A DNA stretch of 64,000 bases from Paraburkholderia sp. PREW-6R (GCF_039621805.1 NZ_CP155074.1:1-64000), one strand, 5' to 3'; positions 1-9,553 are shown, counted from the stretch's first letter. The notes: generated by a model not told the origin, from the sequence alone. Made by a program: numbers and translations.

Positions 1-206
1 TCCCAGAAATGATCGATATCTTTAGGGATGTCGCTCGCGCTGCCCGTTTGAGTAAGCTCCCGGACTGCAGCCATCGACGGGCGTATTCCCAGATCGAAGA
101 AAAGTCGCTTGCATGCGTGCAGTGACAACTCCTGTCGGCGCGCTCCTCTCGCGCGTAGCGCGTCGAGCTCGTCACGAATGGTTTGTCGTATTTCATCCAG
201 ACTCAT
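1..206 (-). CDS. KfrA-like DNA-binding protein, N-terminal part (partial)
   Basis: The first 68 codons are visible on the minus strand, starting at an ATG at 206; the rest lies left of the window. The translation contains RLFFDLGIRPSMAAVRELTQ and then TGSASDIPKDIDHFW, which resembles the N-terminal DNA-binding domain of KfrA-type plasmid proteins. In that family this helical domain is followed by a long coiled coil. The gene points away from the iteron origin and the initiator, a usual place for such plasmid accessory genes. The family call rests on this short segment only, and the expected coiled coil cannot be seen. Confidence 0.6.
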   Translation of the reverse strand, partial: MSLDEIRQTIRDELDALRARGARRQELSLHACKRLFFDLGIRPSMAAVRELTQTGSASDIPKDIDHFW

Positions 207-2321
207 GTCCACCTCGCTAGAATTGGATGAATCATAACAATTTACGTAACGTCTGCTACGTTTTTGTCTATGGGATCTGAAAGTTCGGTTACCCGGCACA
301 TTCAGGCGATCGTGCCGGAGCATGCTGCCTGTCTCGCCCGAGCTTTTCGTGAAACAAATCTAAGAATAGCGCTCAACTAGCTGTATATAAAAGCTTTTCC
401 TTATTCGTCCCGTGATTAGTCACTGTTTCACGTGCTGGAGCAGCGGTTTAATTCTTTGTAGCGTTTGCTTTGGAGGCTCAAGGGTCAGCACTAGAGAGTA
501 ATAAAAGTAAACACCTTTGAACCCATGTTAAAAGCGTTAACGCCACGGGGAAGCCTTACCTGGCATGCGTTTCCGGCTGGTAAGGTGAATCTTTGCGGGA
601 GAGGTGGTGAGAGCTTGCAGGATCATCGAGTGATGAGGTTCGGGAAGCTCGGTGAGTGGCTCCGGGACAGAACGTGAGCGGGTTCAGGAGCGACTGCAAA
701 ACGGCCATTTCTCTAAAGGTGAGGTTTTGCGGGACCTGCTCTTGATGGAGAGCCCGACAGGCCTGACGAGAGGCCATCCAGTAGCGATCGAGCCGAGGTG
801 AGCTATTTCAGGAGCTCCTTTGCGGGTGTTTCTGGACGTCATTTCATCGCCCGAAAAGCCTCTGGTGAGCGAAATCGGGAGAAAACGGGAATCAAGGGTG
901 AGCTTTTCCGGGCGTGGTTGTCCTTTTGGCGCGGTTTTTGAGGCTTTTGGCGTGCACTACGCGGTTAAGGTGAGGCTTTTCGGGAGTGTCGCGAAATCTG
1001 AGGTCTCGCCGGCCTGGCATTCGCGTGAGTCGGGCGACTCCGCTGGTAAAAGGTGAGAACTTTCGGGAGACGTCGATGCAGTGGACACGCTGAAGCCCGG
1101 AACTGGCCCAATTGCTGGCTACGGTGAGAGTTTTCAGGAGCATTTTGTGGCCGTCATTTGCACTTAGGTGAGGTTACACAGGAGCGAACCTGTGGCTGAC
1201 CGGCTGGAAATGCTGTGGCAGCGCTCTTTGTCCGGTTTCCGGCGATACACCGCAGGACGGAACGGGTGAAACTTTTCGGACGGTTGGGCGGGTGCTGATG
1301 AATTGCGCTGCGGAGAGCAGCGGCATTAAAGGTGAGAGCTTTCGGGAGTGCAGCGAGCGGATGTTTTTTGCTGTGATCGCATAATTGTTTGATTATAAAT
1401 GATAAAATCCTTGTTTTTCTGTAGGTGAGACTTTTCGGGACCGCGTGACGGTAGAGACCCTGACGCCCTTGAAGTGGCTAAGGTGAGGTTTTTCGGGAAA
1501 TGATCTCGTGCGGCTTTCCGTGGGTTGCAGGTCTGCGCCGCGCCACTCCACCCGTTCGGCGCAGTCAAAGGTGAGCGTTTTCGGGAATTTATCTGCTGTG
1601 CGGCAAGTATCGCTAATATTGCAACGGTCCCCGATGCCGCTGCCTCATAAGGTGGTCGATTATTTTGTGCGGGAAGTTGGCCACGGCTGGCGACGTTATG
1701 CGACTGTGGATATTTTCGAAATGGCGGGAGAACTTCGGTCCGCGCTCGACCTATGCTCGATCGGCGCCACGTTGGTTGCACACGGCCGCCCGAGCCGCCA
1801 TGCCGTGTTGCGCAGCGACGGTCGGGCGGCTCCGCCAGAAGCCATTAAGGAAACGGGTTGGATCGCCTGGCGAATGCAAGTCTCTCGGGTTTGCCAACGC
1901 TGCGCGCCCGGCTTTGCGTCATTTGATTGCAAATGATTGGTCGGACAGAGCAGGTTATAACGAGCGATTTTCGGCGGGACCTTGTCGTTCCGTTCGGCAT
2001 GTGCCCCAACTTGAACGGCTGCCTTTGATCGCTTGCGGCCTCCAGCTCAAGCACGCCCTCAAATATTTTTGAGGTGAGAAGATTCGGGATGACTTCCCTC
2101 CCCTTCCTTCAATGAGCTCAAACGACCGGTCTTAACGAGGTCCACGGCCGACAATGCACACCGCGAACTGGCCGGTCACAGCCAAGGTGAGCGTTTTCGG
2201 GAGTGGCGCAAGGTGAGTGACGCGTCGCGAGCTGTGTTCACCGGAAACGGTGAGATTCAGGCTATGGACTCGCATCACCGCAATCGGTATGCTCTCGTGA
2301 AATCCCTCTTTGACCACCCGC
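207..2321. other. Gene-free replication origin region
   Basis: About 2.1 kb between the KfrA-like gene and the initiator gene with no convincing gene. It holds the iteron array (582-2265), an AT-rich patch at about 1359-1421 between two iterons that could be the unwinding region, and an AT-rich leader at about 340-540. Base composition is visibly lower in GC than in the genes to the right. A gap without good iterons lies at about 1590-2070 and contains a weak 101-codon open frame starting at ATG 1634. That frame has no recognisable domain, and I do not call it a gene. Confidence 0.7.
582..2265 (+). repeat. Iteron array, about 20 direct repeats
   Basis: Direct repeats, all in the same orientation, with rough consensus AAGGTGAGNNTTTTCGGGAG. 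The GGTGAG core (GGTGAA in two copies) starts at about 584, 606, 651, 718, 797, 864, 897, 969, 1052, 1123, 1167, 1265, 1331, 1424, 1482, 1570, 2073, 2186, 2212 and 2249. The copies at 969, 1331, 1482, 1570 and 2186 match best; those at 606, 651, 1167, 2212 and 2249 are degraded. Iterons next to a Rep_3-type initiator are the known binding sites of that protein and set origin firing and copy control. Confidence 0.85.
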
Positions 2322-3674
2322 ATGGCCACGAAGCGCGCCAAGAAGACCGATGTAGTGAGCCCGAGTTCGGCGGAGTTGCGCAAGGCCGTCGAGGCGATCG
2401 CGATCCAGCCGAAGAGCGGCAAAATCACGCTGCTGACTCGCAAGCTGTTCAACGTGCTGCTTGCTGTCGCGCAGCAGGCTGACGAGTCCGGTGACACCTA
2501 CCGGGCGCTCTTGTCCGATATCGTTGCCAACTCTGCTTTCGATTCGAACGACACGGCGCTCGTTAAGGAGCACTTGCGGCGCATGGTGTCGGTGCAGGTG
2601 GAGTGGAGCACCGGCACGTCGAGCCAGAAGCCTGGCCGGAAATGGGGCATCTCGACGCTGATCGCAGACGCGGAAATTCTTGAAGATCCGAACACGCGTC
2701 GCGTGTGGGTGGAGTTTTCATTCGCACCGAAGATCAAAAAGAAACTGCTCGACCCCGTGCAGTACGCGCGGCTGAGCTTGCAATTCCAAAGCCAGTTGCG
2801 CAGCAGCGCTGGCCTCGCGCTCTACGAAATCTGCGTCCGCTATCTCACGAACCCAAGTCATCTCACGATGCGTGAGTCGTGGGAGTGGTGGCGCCCTATC
2901 CTTTCGGGTACGCCCGACACCGAGGCCGGCGACGAAGCGAAGCGTGAATACAAATACTTCAAGCGCGATTACCTGCGCCCGGCGATTGCTGAAGTCAACG
3001 CAGTGACGAACATTTTCGTGGAACTGATTGAGCACCGCGAAGGACGGCGTGTGGCGGAAATCCAGTTTCGCGTGACCGAGCGTAAGCAGCCGATGCTCGC
3101 GCTCGACGAGCATCCGAATGTGTTCGACAGCACGCTGGTTGACCGCATGGTCAAGATCGGCATTCCACTCAAGGAAGCGCAAACGCTGTACGCCGATAGC
3201 GAAGAAAACCGCATCCGCGCGGCTTTGCAGATGACCGAGCAACGCATGCGCAGCACGTCGCTGCCGCCTGTGCGAAGCGCGCCCGCACTCTTCAAGGATG
3301 CGTTGAAGAAGGGGTATGCGCCGCCGGTCGAAACGCTTCCGTCCAGCAATGGCGTCGGCAAGGGGGCGGCGGTCGCGCCGGCCGATGACCTCAAGGCGCG
3401 TCTGCTTGGCGAGTACTCGGCGTACCGTCGCAAGGAGGCGCGCGAGCTCTACGACGAGCAGGGCGAGTCCGAGCGGGACATCGCACGGCAGTCGTTCGAA
3501 GAAGACGAATTGCCGGGGCTCGGTTCCCACTTGCGCGACGACTGGCGCCGCCGGGGACTCGATTCGAAAATTGTCGAAACGGCGTTTTTCGACTGGCTTG
3601 CTCGCAAGACCTGGGGCGAGCCGACCGACGGCGATCTGCTCGCGTTCACGCTTAGCCAATCGCGCGCAGCCTGA
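2322..3674 (+). CDS. Rep_3-type replication initiator
   Basis: 450-residue protein that should bind the upstream iterons and open the origin. Residues from about 30 to 230 have the look of the winged-helix Rep_3 / RepB-like initiator fold (KITLLTRKLFNVLLAVAQQ, then SAGLALYEICVRYL and KREYKYFKRDYLRPAI). The region after residue 290 is charged and variable. ATG 2322 is preferred over an in-frame TTG at 2310. The gene begins about 60 bp after the last iteron copy and is convergent with parB. It defines the replicon as plasmid-derived rather than DnaA/oriC-driven. It is the only initiator in the window. Confidence 0.85.
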   Translation: MATKRAKKTDVVSPSSAELRKAVEAIAIQPKSGKITLLTRKLFNVLLAVAQQADESGDTYRALLSDIVANSAFDSNDTALVKEHLRRMVSVQVEWSTGTSSQKPGRKWGISTLIADAEILEDPNTRRVWVEFSFAPKIKKKLLDPVQYARLSLQFQSQLRSSAGLALYEICVRYLTNPSHLTMRESWEWWRPILSGTPDTEAGDEAKREYKYFKRDYLRPAIAEVNAVTNIFVELIEHREGRRVAEIQFRVTERKQPMLALDEHPNVFDSTLVDRMVKIGIPLKEAQTLYADSEENRIRAALQMTEQRMRSTSLPPVRSAPALFKDALKKGYAPPVETLPSSNGVGKGAAVAPADDLKARLLGEYSAYRRKEARELYDEQGESERDIARQSFEEDELPGLGSHLRDDWRRRGLDSKIVETAFFDWLARKTWGEPTDGDLLAFTLSQSRAA

Positions 3675-3744
3675 TTAGCTGTTGTGTGGCAGCGGCCGTC
3701 GCGCGCGTGCACGCTCGATCCGCTGCCGTTGCTGACACACCCTT

Positions 3745-4791
3745 CTACTTCAACATTTTTTCGATCTGCTGCAGGATGTCATCGCGCTTTTCGCGCGAAA
3801 GTCCTTTGAGACGTAGCTCAATCCGGTCATCACCGTACGATTTCAGGTCGCCGACCGACACCCCGTCCAGCTTGATTTCCAGACGCTGGGCGTAGCGCTG
3901 CCGTCCCGCCGGTTTGGTGCTCTCCTGAGCGCTGGCCCTTCCCTTGACGATGTCTGCCACCTGGCGTGTGCTGAGGTCGTCGGAGAGAATCTTGTTGATC
4001 AGACGCAGTGTGGCATCTGACCCGCGGGCTGTGTGGTAACGCCCGACCTGATAAGCCATGTTCGAGCCGAACCGATCCGGGCGCGCGACCATCTCGTGCA
4101 TCACCACCTCTGGCAGTTTCGCAATCGATAGCGCCACCGCAACCGTGGACTCGTCCAGCCCCAGATGTTCGGCGAGCTCTTTCTGACTCTGAAAATGACG
4201 CTCGTCGAGAAAGCGTTTCCAGACTACGGCATTGTCAAAGACGGTTTGTGAATCGCGCTGGACGTTGAGGTCGTAACCGAGCTTGTAGCTTTGCAGACCG
4301 ATGGGAAGGTCGATCACAATCGCCTTGACCGTTTCCTTGTTCGCCTCCTTGAGGGCGCGAACGCGTCGGCCGCCATCGCTGACGAAATAGGTGCCGGGAT
4401 TGTCATAGTCCGGAATGACATGAATCGCTTGCTGCTGACCTTGCTTCGCGAGATTGACCGCCAGTTCGGCGATCGAGGATTTCACATAAAAGTGGCGGGG
4501 ATTGAACGGGCTTGGCTTGATCGTTTTCAACGCGAGGTCGATCACCTGACCCGGCCGATATCCATGTTCAGTCCGCCACGTACGGTAGGCCGCTGATTCG
4601 TCAGCGCTGTCTGTGTCCGAGAGATTGTGCGGGAGCACGGACGCGCTCGGGCGCCCTGTTAGCTCGCCCGTCTTCGGGTCGTTCTTTACCAAGCCATCTA
4701 TGGCATTCAGGCGGTCCAAGGCGGTACGCTTTTCGCTGCTGGTCGTGTCAGGACGCGCCTGGAAGCCTTTTGCGAATTGGGAGGGTTTCAT
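3745..4791 (-). CDS. parB: ParB-type partition protein
   Basis: 348 residues. It binds parS, spreads on DNA and stimulates the ParA ATPase during replicon segregation. A ParB/Srx-type domain spans about residues 85-170 (PFNPRHF at about 96-101, VSDGGRRVRALKEA at 137-150), followed by a helix-turn-helix at about 203-230 (KELAEHLGLDESTVAVALSI) and a C-terminal dimerisation part. The ATG at 4791 lies 10 bp from a parS palindrome that separates it from parA. It is the second gene of a parAB operon. Confidence 0.92.
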   Translation of the reverse strand: MKPSQFAKGFQARPDTTSSEKRTALDRLNAIDGLVKNDPKTGELTGRPSASVLPHNLSDTDSADESAAYRTWRTEHGYRPGQVIDLALKTIKPSPFNPRHFYVKSSIAELAVNLAKQGQQQAIHVIPDYDNPGTYFVSDGGRRVRALKEANKETVKAIVIDLPIGLQSYKLGYDLNVQRDSQTVFDNAVVWKRFLDERHFQSQKELAEHLGLDESTVAVALSIAKLPEVVMHEMVARPDRFGSNMAYQVGRYHTARGSDATLRLINKILSDDLSTRQVADIVKGRASAQESTKPAGRQRYAQRLEIKLDGVSVGDLKSYGDDRIELRLKGLSREKRDDILQQIEKMLK

Positions 4792-4800
4792 GCAGGGTCC

Positions 4801-4814
4801 TTTATGCGCATAAA
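4801..4814. promoter_or_regulatory. parS-like palindrome 1 (between parA and parB)
   Basis: Perfect 14-bp palindrome TTTATGCGCATAAA in the 24-bp gap between the parA stop and the parB start. It is identical to the three copies at 5579, 5852 and 6158. From memory, this core matches the centromere type of Burkholderia cenocepacia chromosome 2. Confidence 0.85.
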
Positions 4815-4815
4815 T

Positions 4816-5478
4816 TCACGGGAGCAAGGCGGCAATCTCGTTGGCGCAAGCCCGTACTTCAATTGCAGCGAGTTTGGCGCCGCGGTCGTTCATTTGAAGC
4901 ACCGTTTGTCCTAGCGCCATAGCCTGCTTGTAGGCTTCTCGCGTGGGGATCTGGGTCTTGAGGAGAGGGAAGCCGAGCTCCTCGAGCGCACGCTTCAGTT
5001 CGCGCGTTAGCATCCGCTTCTCTTCGGTTTTGTTGAGGAGAAATACGGCGCGCAAATCTTCGTTCATTACTTGAGCCTGCTGGACCAGTTTGACCAATCC
5101 AATGCTGGACCAGTAATCGGCAGGCGACGACGAGGTCGGAATAACAGCAACGCTGGCGGCGAGCAGGACGACGCCTGAAACTTTTTCGGTGATCGAAGGT
5201 GGGCAGTCGACGACGATGATGTCGTAGTCGGCAACGAACTTCTTGATCTCGCGGTGTATCTGGCTGCCTGCTTCGGAGAGATTGACGACTGGAAAAGGAA
5301 TGCCCGTGTCTCCGTCGGACGAGGCGCTGGCCCAGTGGATCAAGGTGTTTTGACCGTCTGCGTCCACGACGAGAACTCGCTTGCCCTTCTCATGGAAAGC
5401 AGCCCCGAGATGCATCGCGATTGTGCTTTTGCCGACGCCGCCCTTCTGCTGAGTTACCGCGATGATTTCTGCTGCCAA
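4816..5478 (-). CDS. parA: ParA-type partition ATPase
   Basis: 220 residues. It is a P-loop ATPase that moves ParB-parS complexes over the nucleoid. A deviant Walker A motif KGGVGKST lies at residues 12-19, an A' motif VLVVDADGQNT at 35-45, and a Walker B region DIIVVDCPPS at 86-94. It is short and lacks an N-terminal helix-turn-helix, so it does not look self-regulating through its own DNA-binding domain. The start is a TTG at 5478 with a strong GGAGG six to eight bases upstream. The parS at 5579 lies about 100 bp upstream, where ParB binding could also affect the promoter. Confidence 0.92.
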   Translation of the reverse strand: MAAEIIAVTQQKGGVGKSTIAMHLGAAFHEKGKRVLVVDADGQNTLIHWASASSDGDTGIPFPVVNLSEAGSQIHREIKKFVADYDIIVVDCPPSITEKVSGVVLLAASVAVIPTSSSPADYWSSIGLVKLVQQAQVMNEDLRAVFLLNKTEEKRMLTRELKRALEELGFPLLKTQIPTREAYKQAMALGQTVLQMNDRGAKLAAIEVRACANEIAALLP

Positions 5479-5578
5479 TCCTCACCTCCGTAATAAAATG
5501 CTTTTGAATTTTACCTAGAAGATTTTGTAGTTCAATCATTTTGTTGTAAAGAAAGGAGGCTTTGGCCGTTTGGCTAGG

Positions 5579-5592
5579 TTTATGCGCATAAA
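5579..5592. promoter_or_regulatory. parS-like palindrome 2
   Basis: TTTATGCGCATAAA, perfect 14-bp palindrome about 100 bp upstream of the parA start. Confidence 0.85.
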
Positions 5593-5851
5593 GCTGTGGT
5601 GAGCGCGAGCAGGCAGAGGGGACGAACGACGAGTGTCTCGATGGAGTGCCGGCCGAAAGCGGGAATGCAGAGCATCGGCGCAGTAGGCCAATCGTCCGCA
5701 CGGAGCCAGACAAGTTTCTCGACGTGGTGTCTCGGTACGGGTGCATAAAACAAAGCCAATGGTCCGGACGGTTACCTGCCGATTACACTTGGCGCCTGCA
5801 TTGCTCGTTCGCGGAGAGACGAAGAGCAATCACGGCCGTCTATCGGGCGAC

Positions 5852-5865
5852 TTTATGCGCATAAA
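5852..5865. promoter_or_regulatory. parS-like palindrome 3
   Basis: TTTATGCGCATAAA, perfect 14-bp palindrome identical to the other three copies. Confidence 0.85.
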
Positions 5866-6157
5866 CGCGGAGGCGAGGGGCATGTCGCGCCGGACGAGGG
5901 AAAGCCGAACCTTAAAAAGGCAATGTCCGCGTGCGGTTGGTCATTTGGCTCCCACAACACCGGGTGGACCAATGCATTAGCAATTAGGCGGAACAGGCGA
6001 TCCAATTGGGCGACGACGCATCGCCCGTTTCGCATAACGCAGCAAAGTGACGCTTAACAAAATGGTTTCGGATCAAGTCCAGGCAGCGTCGTGTCGAAGG
6101 ACGATTACCTGTCGTCCGCGCTTGCCTCCGCTTCCGTGTGACACTCTAGGCAGTCCC

Positions 6158-6171
6158 TTTATGCGCATAAA
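6158..6171. promoter_or_regulatory. parS-like palindrome 4
   Basis: TTTATGCGCATAAA, the last of four identical palindromes and the one furthest from parB. Confidence 0.85.
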
Positions 6172-6424
6172 CCAGCGACAGCCAAGGCAACTATTAAAGA
6201 AAAGAAAAGTATTGGTTCAGCGCAGATGAACGCGCCGGCACTTTCAAGCATGCGAGCGCTTCTTGGACTTTGCCGAGCAGGCGACCTGCCCACGCCGATT
6301 ACAAGCGCCAGGCAACTACCGTCTCCTGGCTCGGCCGCTCAGGCCGCCCGCTATAAAGCAACCGCCGCTCCACCGCTAAAATCCCACCACTGACATTCAC
6401 TGCACACCACACAAAACTAAGTCC

Positions 6425-6784
6425 ATGATTACCATCTACCACAACCCTCACTGCTCCAAATCTCGTGCAGTCTGCGACCTGGTCACCCACACTTACAACG
6501 GCGCGAACGAGCCCACTGAGATCGTCGAGTACCTAAAGCACCCACTGACGACCGCGCAACTCAGAGAACTCAATCAGCAACTCGGTTGCACGGTGCGCGA
6601 AATGATCCGGGACACTGAGGCCCAGTACAAGGCGCTCGAACTATCAGACGCATCGCTGACCGACGCTCAGTTATACGAAGCATTAGCAACGCACCCGATT
6701 CTCCTGCAACGACCGATCGTCGTGCGAGATGGGCGAGCGGTGATCGGCCGCCCGCCAGAAAATGTAGCCAAGCTATTTGCTTAA
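6425..6784 (+). CDS. arsC: ArsC-family (glutaredoxin-type) arsenate reductase
   Basis: 119 residues, the full length of this thioredoxin-fold family. It should reduce arsenate to arsenite using glutathione and glutaredoxin. The catalytic loop NPHCSKSR places the reactive cysteine at position 10, and the C-terminal part carries the usual PILLQRPIVV and RPPENV elements. No arsR, arsB or acr3 lies next to it. It may therefore be a housekeeping ArsC/YffB-like reductase rather than part of a resistance operon. It is convergent with the sulfonate-binding protein gene. Confidence 0.85.
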   Translation: MITIYHNPHCSKSRAVCDLVTHTYNGANEPTEIVEYLKHPLTTAQLRELNQQLGCTVREMIRDTEAQYKALELSDASLTDAQLYEALATHPILLQRPIVVRDGRAVIGRPPENVAKLFA

Positions 6785-6957
6785 CGCAAGGAGAGCGGCC
6801 TGGCGCATCGCAACTCATGCAATAGCGCACGCAAAGACGACGCCCAGTGCGCTCCCACAGAACTCGCGCCACGGCCCAAACCAGAGCCGGTCCTGACCAA
6901 CGTCAACGCCGGCCGCAGCCCACCCCGCCACTACCCGAGCCTACCCACTACCTCACC

Positions 6958-7944
6958 TCAAGCCTGAACCGCAAGCGCCGCATCCTTCGTCACGATCTTC
7001 GTCGGAATCAGGCGCAAGTCGGCGAACGTATCCGCGATACGTTGCTGTTCCGCGAGCACGTCGGCGTCAACCGGTTTGTAGATGTGCGCGTAATGCCGCA
7101 AGCCCGCTTCGATCACGCTCGCGTCGAGTCCTTGAATCGGCGCGAGTTGTGCAGCAGCCTCACTGTAATGCCCCCGCACCCACACGCCTTCCTTGCCGAC
7201 CTCATCCATCATGATCGCAATCACGTCGCGCTTCTGCTGCGCGTAAGGACGTGCACTCAGGAAAAACTGATGGTGGCTAACAATGCCTTCGGCGTCGGCG
7301 AGCAGGCGAGCGTTAGATTGCCGCTTTGCCGCTTCGAGAAACGGATCCCAGATTGCCCACGCGTCGATGGCGCCACGCTCGAACGCGGCCCGAGCGTCCG
7401 CCGGCGGTAGAAAGACCGGCTGGATGTCGTGGTAACTCACGCCGTTTTTTTGCAATGCCGCGACCAGAAACCAGTGGACGTCCGAGCCCTTGTTGAGCGC
7501 GATCTTCTTGCCCTTCAGATCGGCGATCGTCCTGATTGGCGCGTCCGGATGCACGAGGATCCCCTCTGCACGCGGCGTCGGAATCTCATAGGCGGTGTAG
7601 ACGAAATTGGCGCCGGCGGCCTGCGCGAATATAGGAGGAGCTTCCCCGACATAGCCGAAGTCGATCGCGCCGACATTCAGTCCTTCAAGCAATTGCGGCC
7701 CTGCTGGAAACTCGGTCCACTTCACGATGATGCCGTGGGGCGCAAGGCGCTTTTCGAGCGTGCCGTGGGCCTTTAACAGGACGAGCGTGTTGGCCGCTTT
7801 TTGATAACCAATGCGAAATTCGTTCGCGTGGTTGTCAGCGGCAAAAGCAGACCGGGAGATGACAGGTAACGCGGCGGCGGCGGCCAGCGAGGCGCCCACA
7901 CCGGTCACGAATGCACGGCGCGTGAGCAACGATTGACGGGACAT
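6958..7944 (-). CDS. ssuA: Aliphatic sulfonate / taurine ABC transporter substrate-binding protein
   Basis: 328 residues. Periplasmic binding protein of the SsuA/TauA group, capturing alkanesulfonates as a sulfur source. The N-terminus LTRRAFVTGVGASLAAAAALP is a twin-arginine-like signal ending near AFAAD. The mature part shows FRIGYQKAANTLVLLKAHG, EFPAGPQLLEGLNVGAIDFGYVGEAPP and DAWAIWDPFL, typical of this family. The start at 7944 is chosen because it puts the signal peptide at the N-terminus; the frame stays open to 8220. No permease or ATPase gene (ssuB, ssuC) and no monooxygenase gene is adjacent, so it is an orphan component here. Confidence 0.87.
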   Translation of the reverse strand: MSRQSLLTRRAFVTGVGASLAAAAALPVISRSAFAADNHANEFRIGYQKAANTLVLLKAHGTLEKRLAPHGIIVKWTEFPAGPQLLEGLNVGAIDFGYVGEAPPIFAQAAGANFVYTAYEIPTPRAEGILVHPDAPIRTIADLKGKKIALNKGSDVHWFLVAALQKNGVSYHDIQPVFLPPADARAAFERGAIDAWAIWDPFLEAAKRQSNARLLADAEGIVSHHQFFLSARPYAQQKRDVIAIMMDEVGKEGVWVRGHYSEAAAQLAPIQGLDASVIEAGLRHYAHIYKPVDADVLAEQQRIADTFADLRLIPTKIVTKDAALAVQA

Positions 7945-8176
7945 GAAAGGCTCGTAAAGAAGACGGACGCAAAACGGACCGATTGGCTCCGACAATAATT
8001 CCTCTGCAAGGCTGGACGAACCGATAAATTTGCATAAGCAAATCAGCGCCGGGGCGAAGCGGGACGCGCAGCAGCGATCACCGGCTGACTGCCCGGATTC
8101 GGCGTCCCCGATACAATCCGTCCATCCGCACGCGGTCGCGGTCGCGGCATTCAACGCAAAGGGGCAAAAGGACACC

Positions 8177-9553
8177 GTGCATCTGACAACAGTTCTCGCG
8201 CCGTGGTCACCCCACGACACTCAACTGATTCTCTCGTGCGCGCTCGGGCTTGCGCTCATCATCGTTTTCATCAGTGTGCTCAAGCTGGCGCCTTTCCTGT
8301 CGATTCTCGTCGGCACGTTCGCCGCCGGTTTCTCCGCCGGGCTGCCGCTCGAGGCGGTGGCCAGCGCGTTCAGCAAAGGTGCGGGCGCTTTACTCGGCGA
8401 CGTTGGCATCATCATTGCGCTCGGCGCCATGCTTGGCGCATTGATGGCCGAGTCAGGCGCGGCGGACCGGCTCGTGTCGACCATCCTCAAGCACTCCACG
8501 CCTCGCACGCTACCCTGGCTGATGGCGGTCGTCGCGTTGATCATTGGCTTACCGCTATTTTTCGAAGTGGGCCTCGTGATGATGGTGCCGATTATTTTCG
8601 TCATGGCGCGCCGCTCCCAGCAGCCGATTTTGCGCATCGCGATTCCCGCCCTCGCCGGTATGACGACGCTGCATGCGCTACTGCCGCCGCATCCGGGACC
8701 ACTGATCGCCGTCAGCGCGTTGCACGCCGACCTCGGCTTGACACTTGGGCTAGGGCTGATCGTCGCGATTCCGGCCGTCATTCTGGCCGGGCCGCTGTAT
8801 GGGATGTGGCTGTCCAAACGGATGCACGTGGTCGAACCGGAAGAAATGGGCAAACTGTTCAGCGCTCAGCCAAACGCCGCTGAGCCGCCGGGGTTCGCCA
8901 TCTCGCTGATGACGATCCTGTTGCCCGTGGTGCTCATGCTGGGCCGCACTGTCGCCAAACTGCTGCTTCGCCAAGAAACATTTCTTTTCGACTCGCTGAA
9001 TTTTCTCGGTGAGCCGCTGATTGCACTGGGGCTCACCGTTCTCTTCGCCGTCGTGGCGCTCGGCTGGTCGCGTGGCATGGCGCGTGACCGTGTAGGCGGG
9101 ATTCTTCGCAAGAGTCTGCCGCCGATCGCCGCGCTGCTGCTTACCATCGGCGCAGGCGGTGGTCTCAAGCAAGCGCTGGTGGTCGCAGGCATTAGCACGA
9201 CGATCGGCAAGATTGCGGTCGGCGCGCATATGCCGCTGATCCTGCTGGCATGGCTGGTCGCCGTCGCGTTGCGCCAGGCTACCGGCTCGGCCACGGTCGC
9301 AACGACCACGACGGCCGGCATTGTCGCGCCGGTCGTCATGGGGTTGAGCGCAATGCACAATTCGCTGATGGCGCTTGCAATCGGCGCAGGCTCCGTGTTC
9401 TTCTGCCATGTCAACGATGCCGGCTTCTGGATGGTGCGCGAATACTTCGGGCTGCAGTTGAAACAGACGGTGTTGGTGTGGTCCGTCCTGCAGACGATCG
9501 TCTCCGTCGTCGGGCTGGTGCTCACGCTCGTACTGTGGACCGTCCTTACCTGA
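8177..9553 (+). CDS. GntP-family gluconate:H+ symporter
   Basis: 458 residues with about 12-14 hydrophobic segments over the whole length. The segments FFEVGLVMMVPIIFV, HALLPPHPGPLIA and FFCHVNDAGFWMVREYFGL are hallmarks of the GntP/GntT gluconate permeases, inner-membrane proton symporters. A GTG at 8177 is chosen as start because it fits family length and follows a purine-rich stretch; the frame is open from 8030. No gluconate kinase or dehydratase is adjacent, so the sugar acid substrate is uncertain. Confidence 0.85.
   Translation: MHLTTVLAPWSPHDTQLILSCALGLALIIVFISVLKLAPFLSILVGTFAAGFSAGLPLEAVASAFSKGAGALLGDVGIIIALGAMLGALMAESGAADRLVSTILKHSTPRTLPWLMAVVALIIGLPLFFEVGLVMMVPIIFVMARRSQQPILRIAIPALAGMTTLHALLPPHPGPLIAVSALHADLGLTLGLGLIVAIPAVILAGPLYGMWLSKRMHVVEPEEMGKLFSAQPNAAEPPGFAISLMTILLPVVLMLGRTVAKLLLRQETFLFDSLNFLGEPLIALGLTVLFAVVALGWSRGMARDRVGGILRKSLPPIAALLLTIGAGGGLKQALVVAGISTTIGKIAVGAHMPLILLAWLVAVALRQATGSATVATTTTAGIVAPVVMGLSAMHNSLMALAIGAGSVFFCHVNDAGFWMVREYFGLQLKQTVLVWSVLQTIVSVVGLVLTLVLWTVLT

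Larger units (their letters stand above)
5479..6424. other. Gene-free partition (centromere) region
   Basis: About 950 bp upstream of parA with no credible gene. It contains three of the four parS-like palindromes, spaced 273 and 306 bp apart, and presumably the parAB promoter near 5500-5570, where the sequence is AT-rich. No other repeat was seen. Confidence 0.7.

Noticed and set aside
424..440. TGTTTCACGTG near 424 resembling the chromosome 1 parS
   Set aside because: Only the left half matches the 16-bp palindrome, and no second copy was seen nearby.
2718..3659. 313-codon open frame antisense to rep
   Set aside because: Shadow of the initiator gene in GC-rich DNA; Arg/His/Ala-rich translation without a domain.
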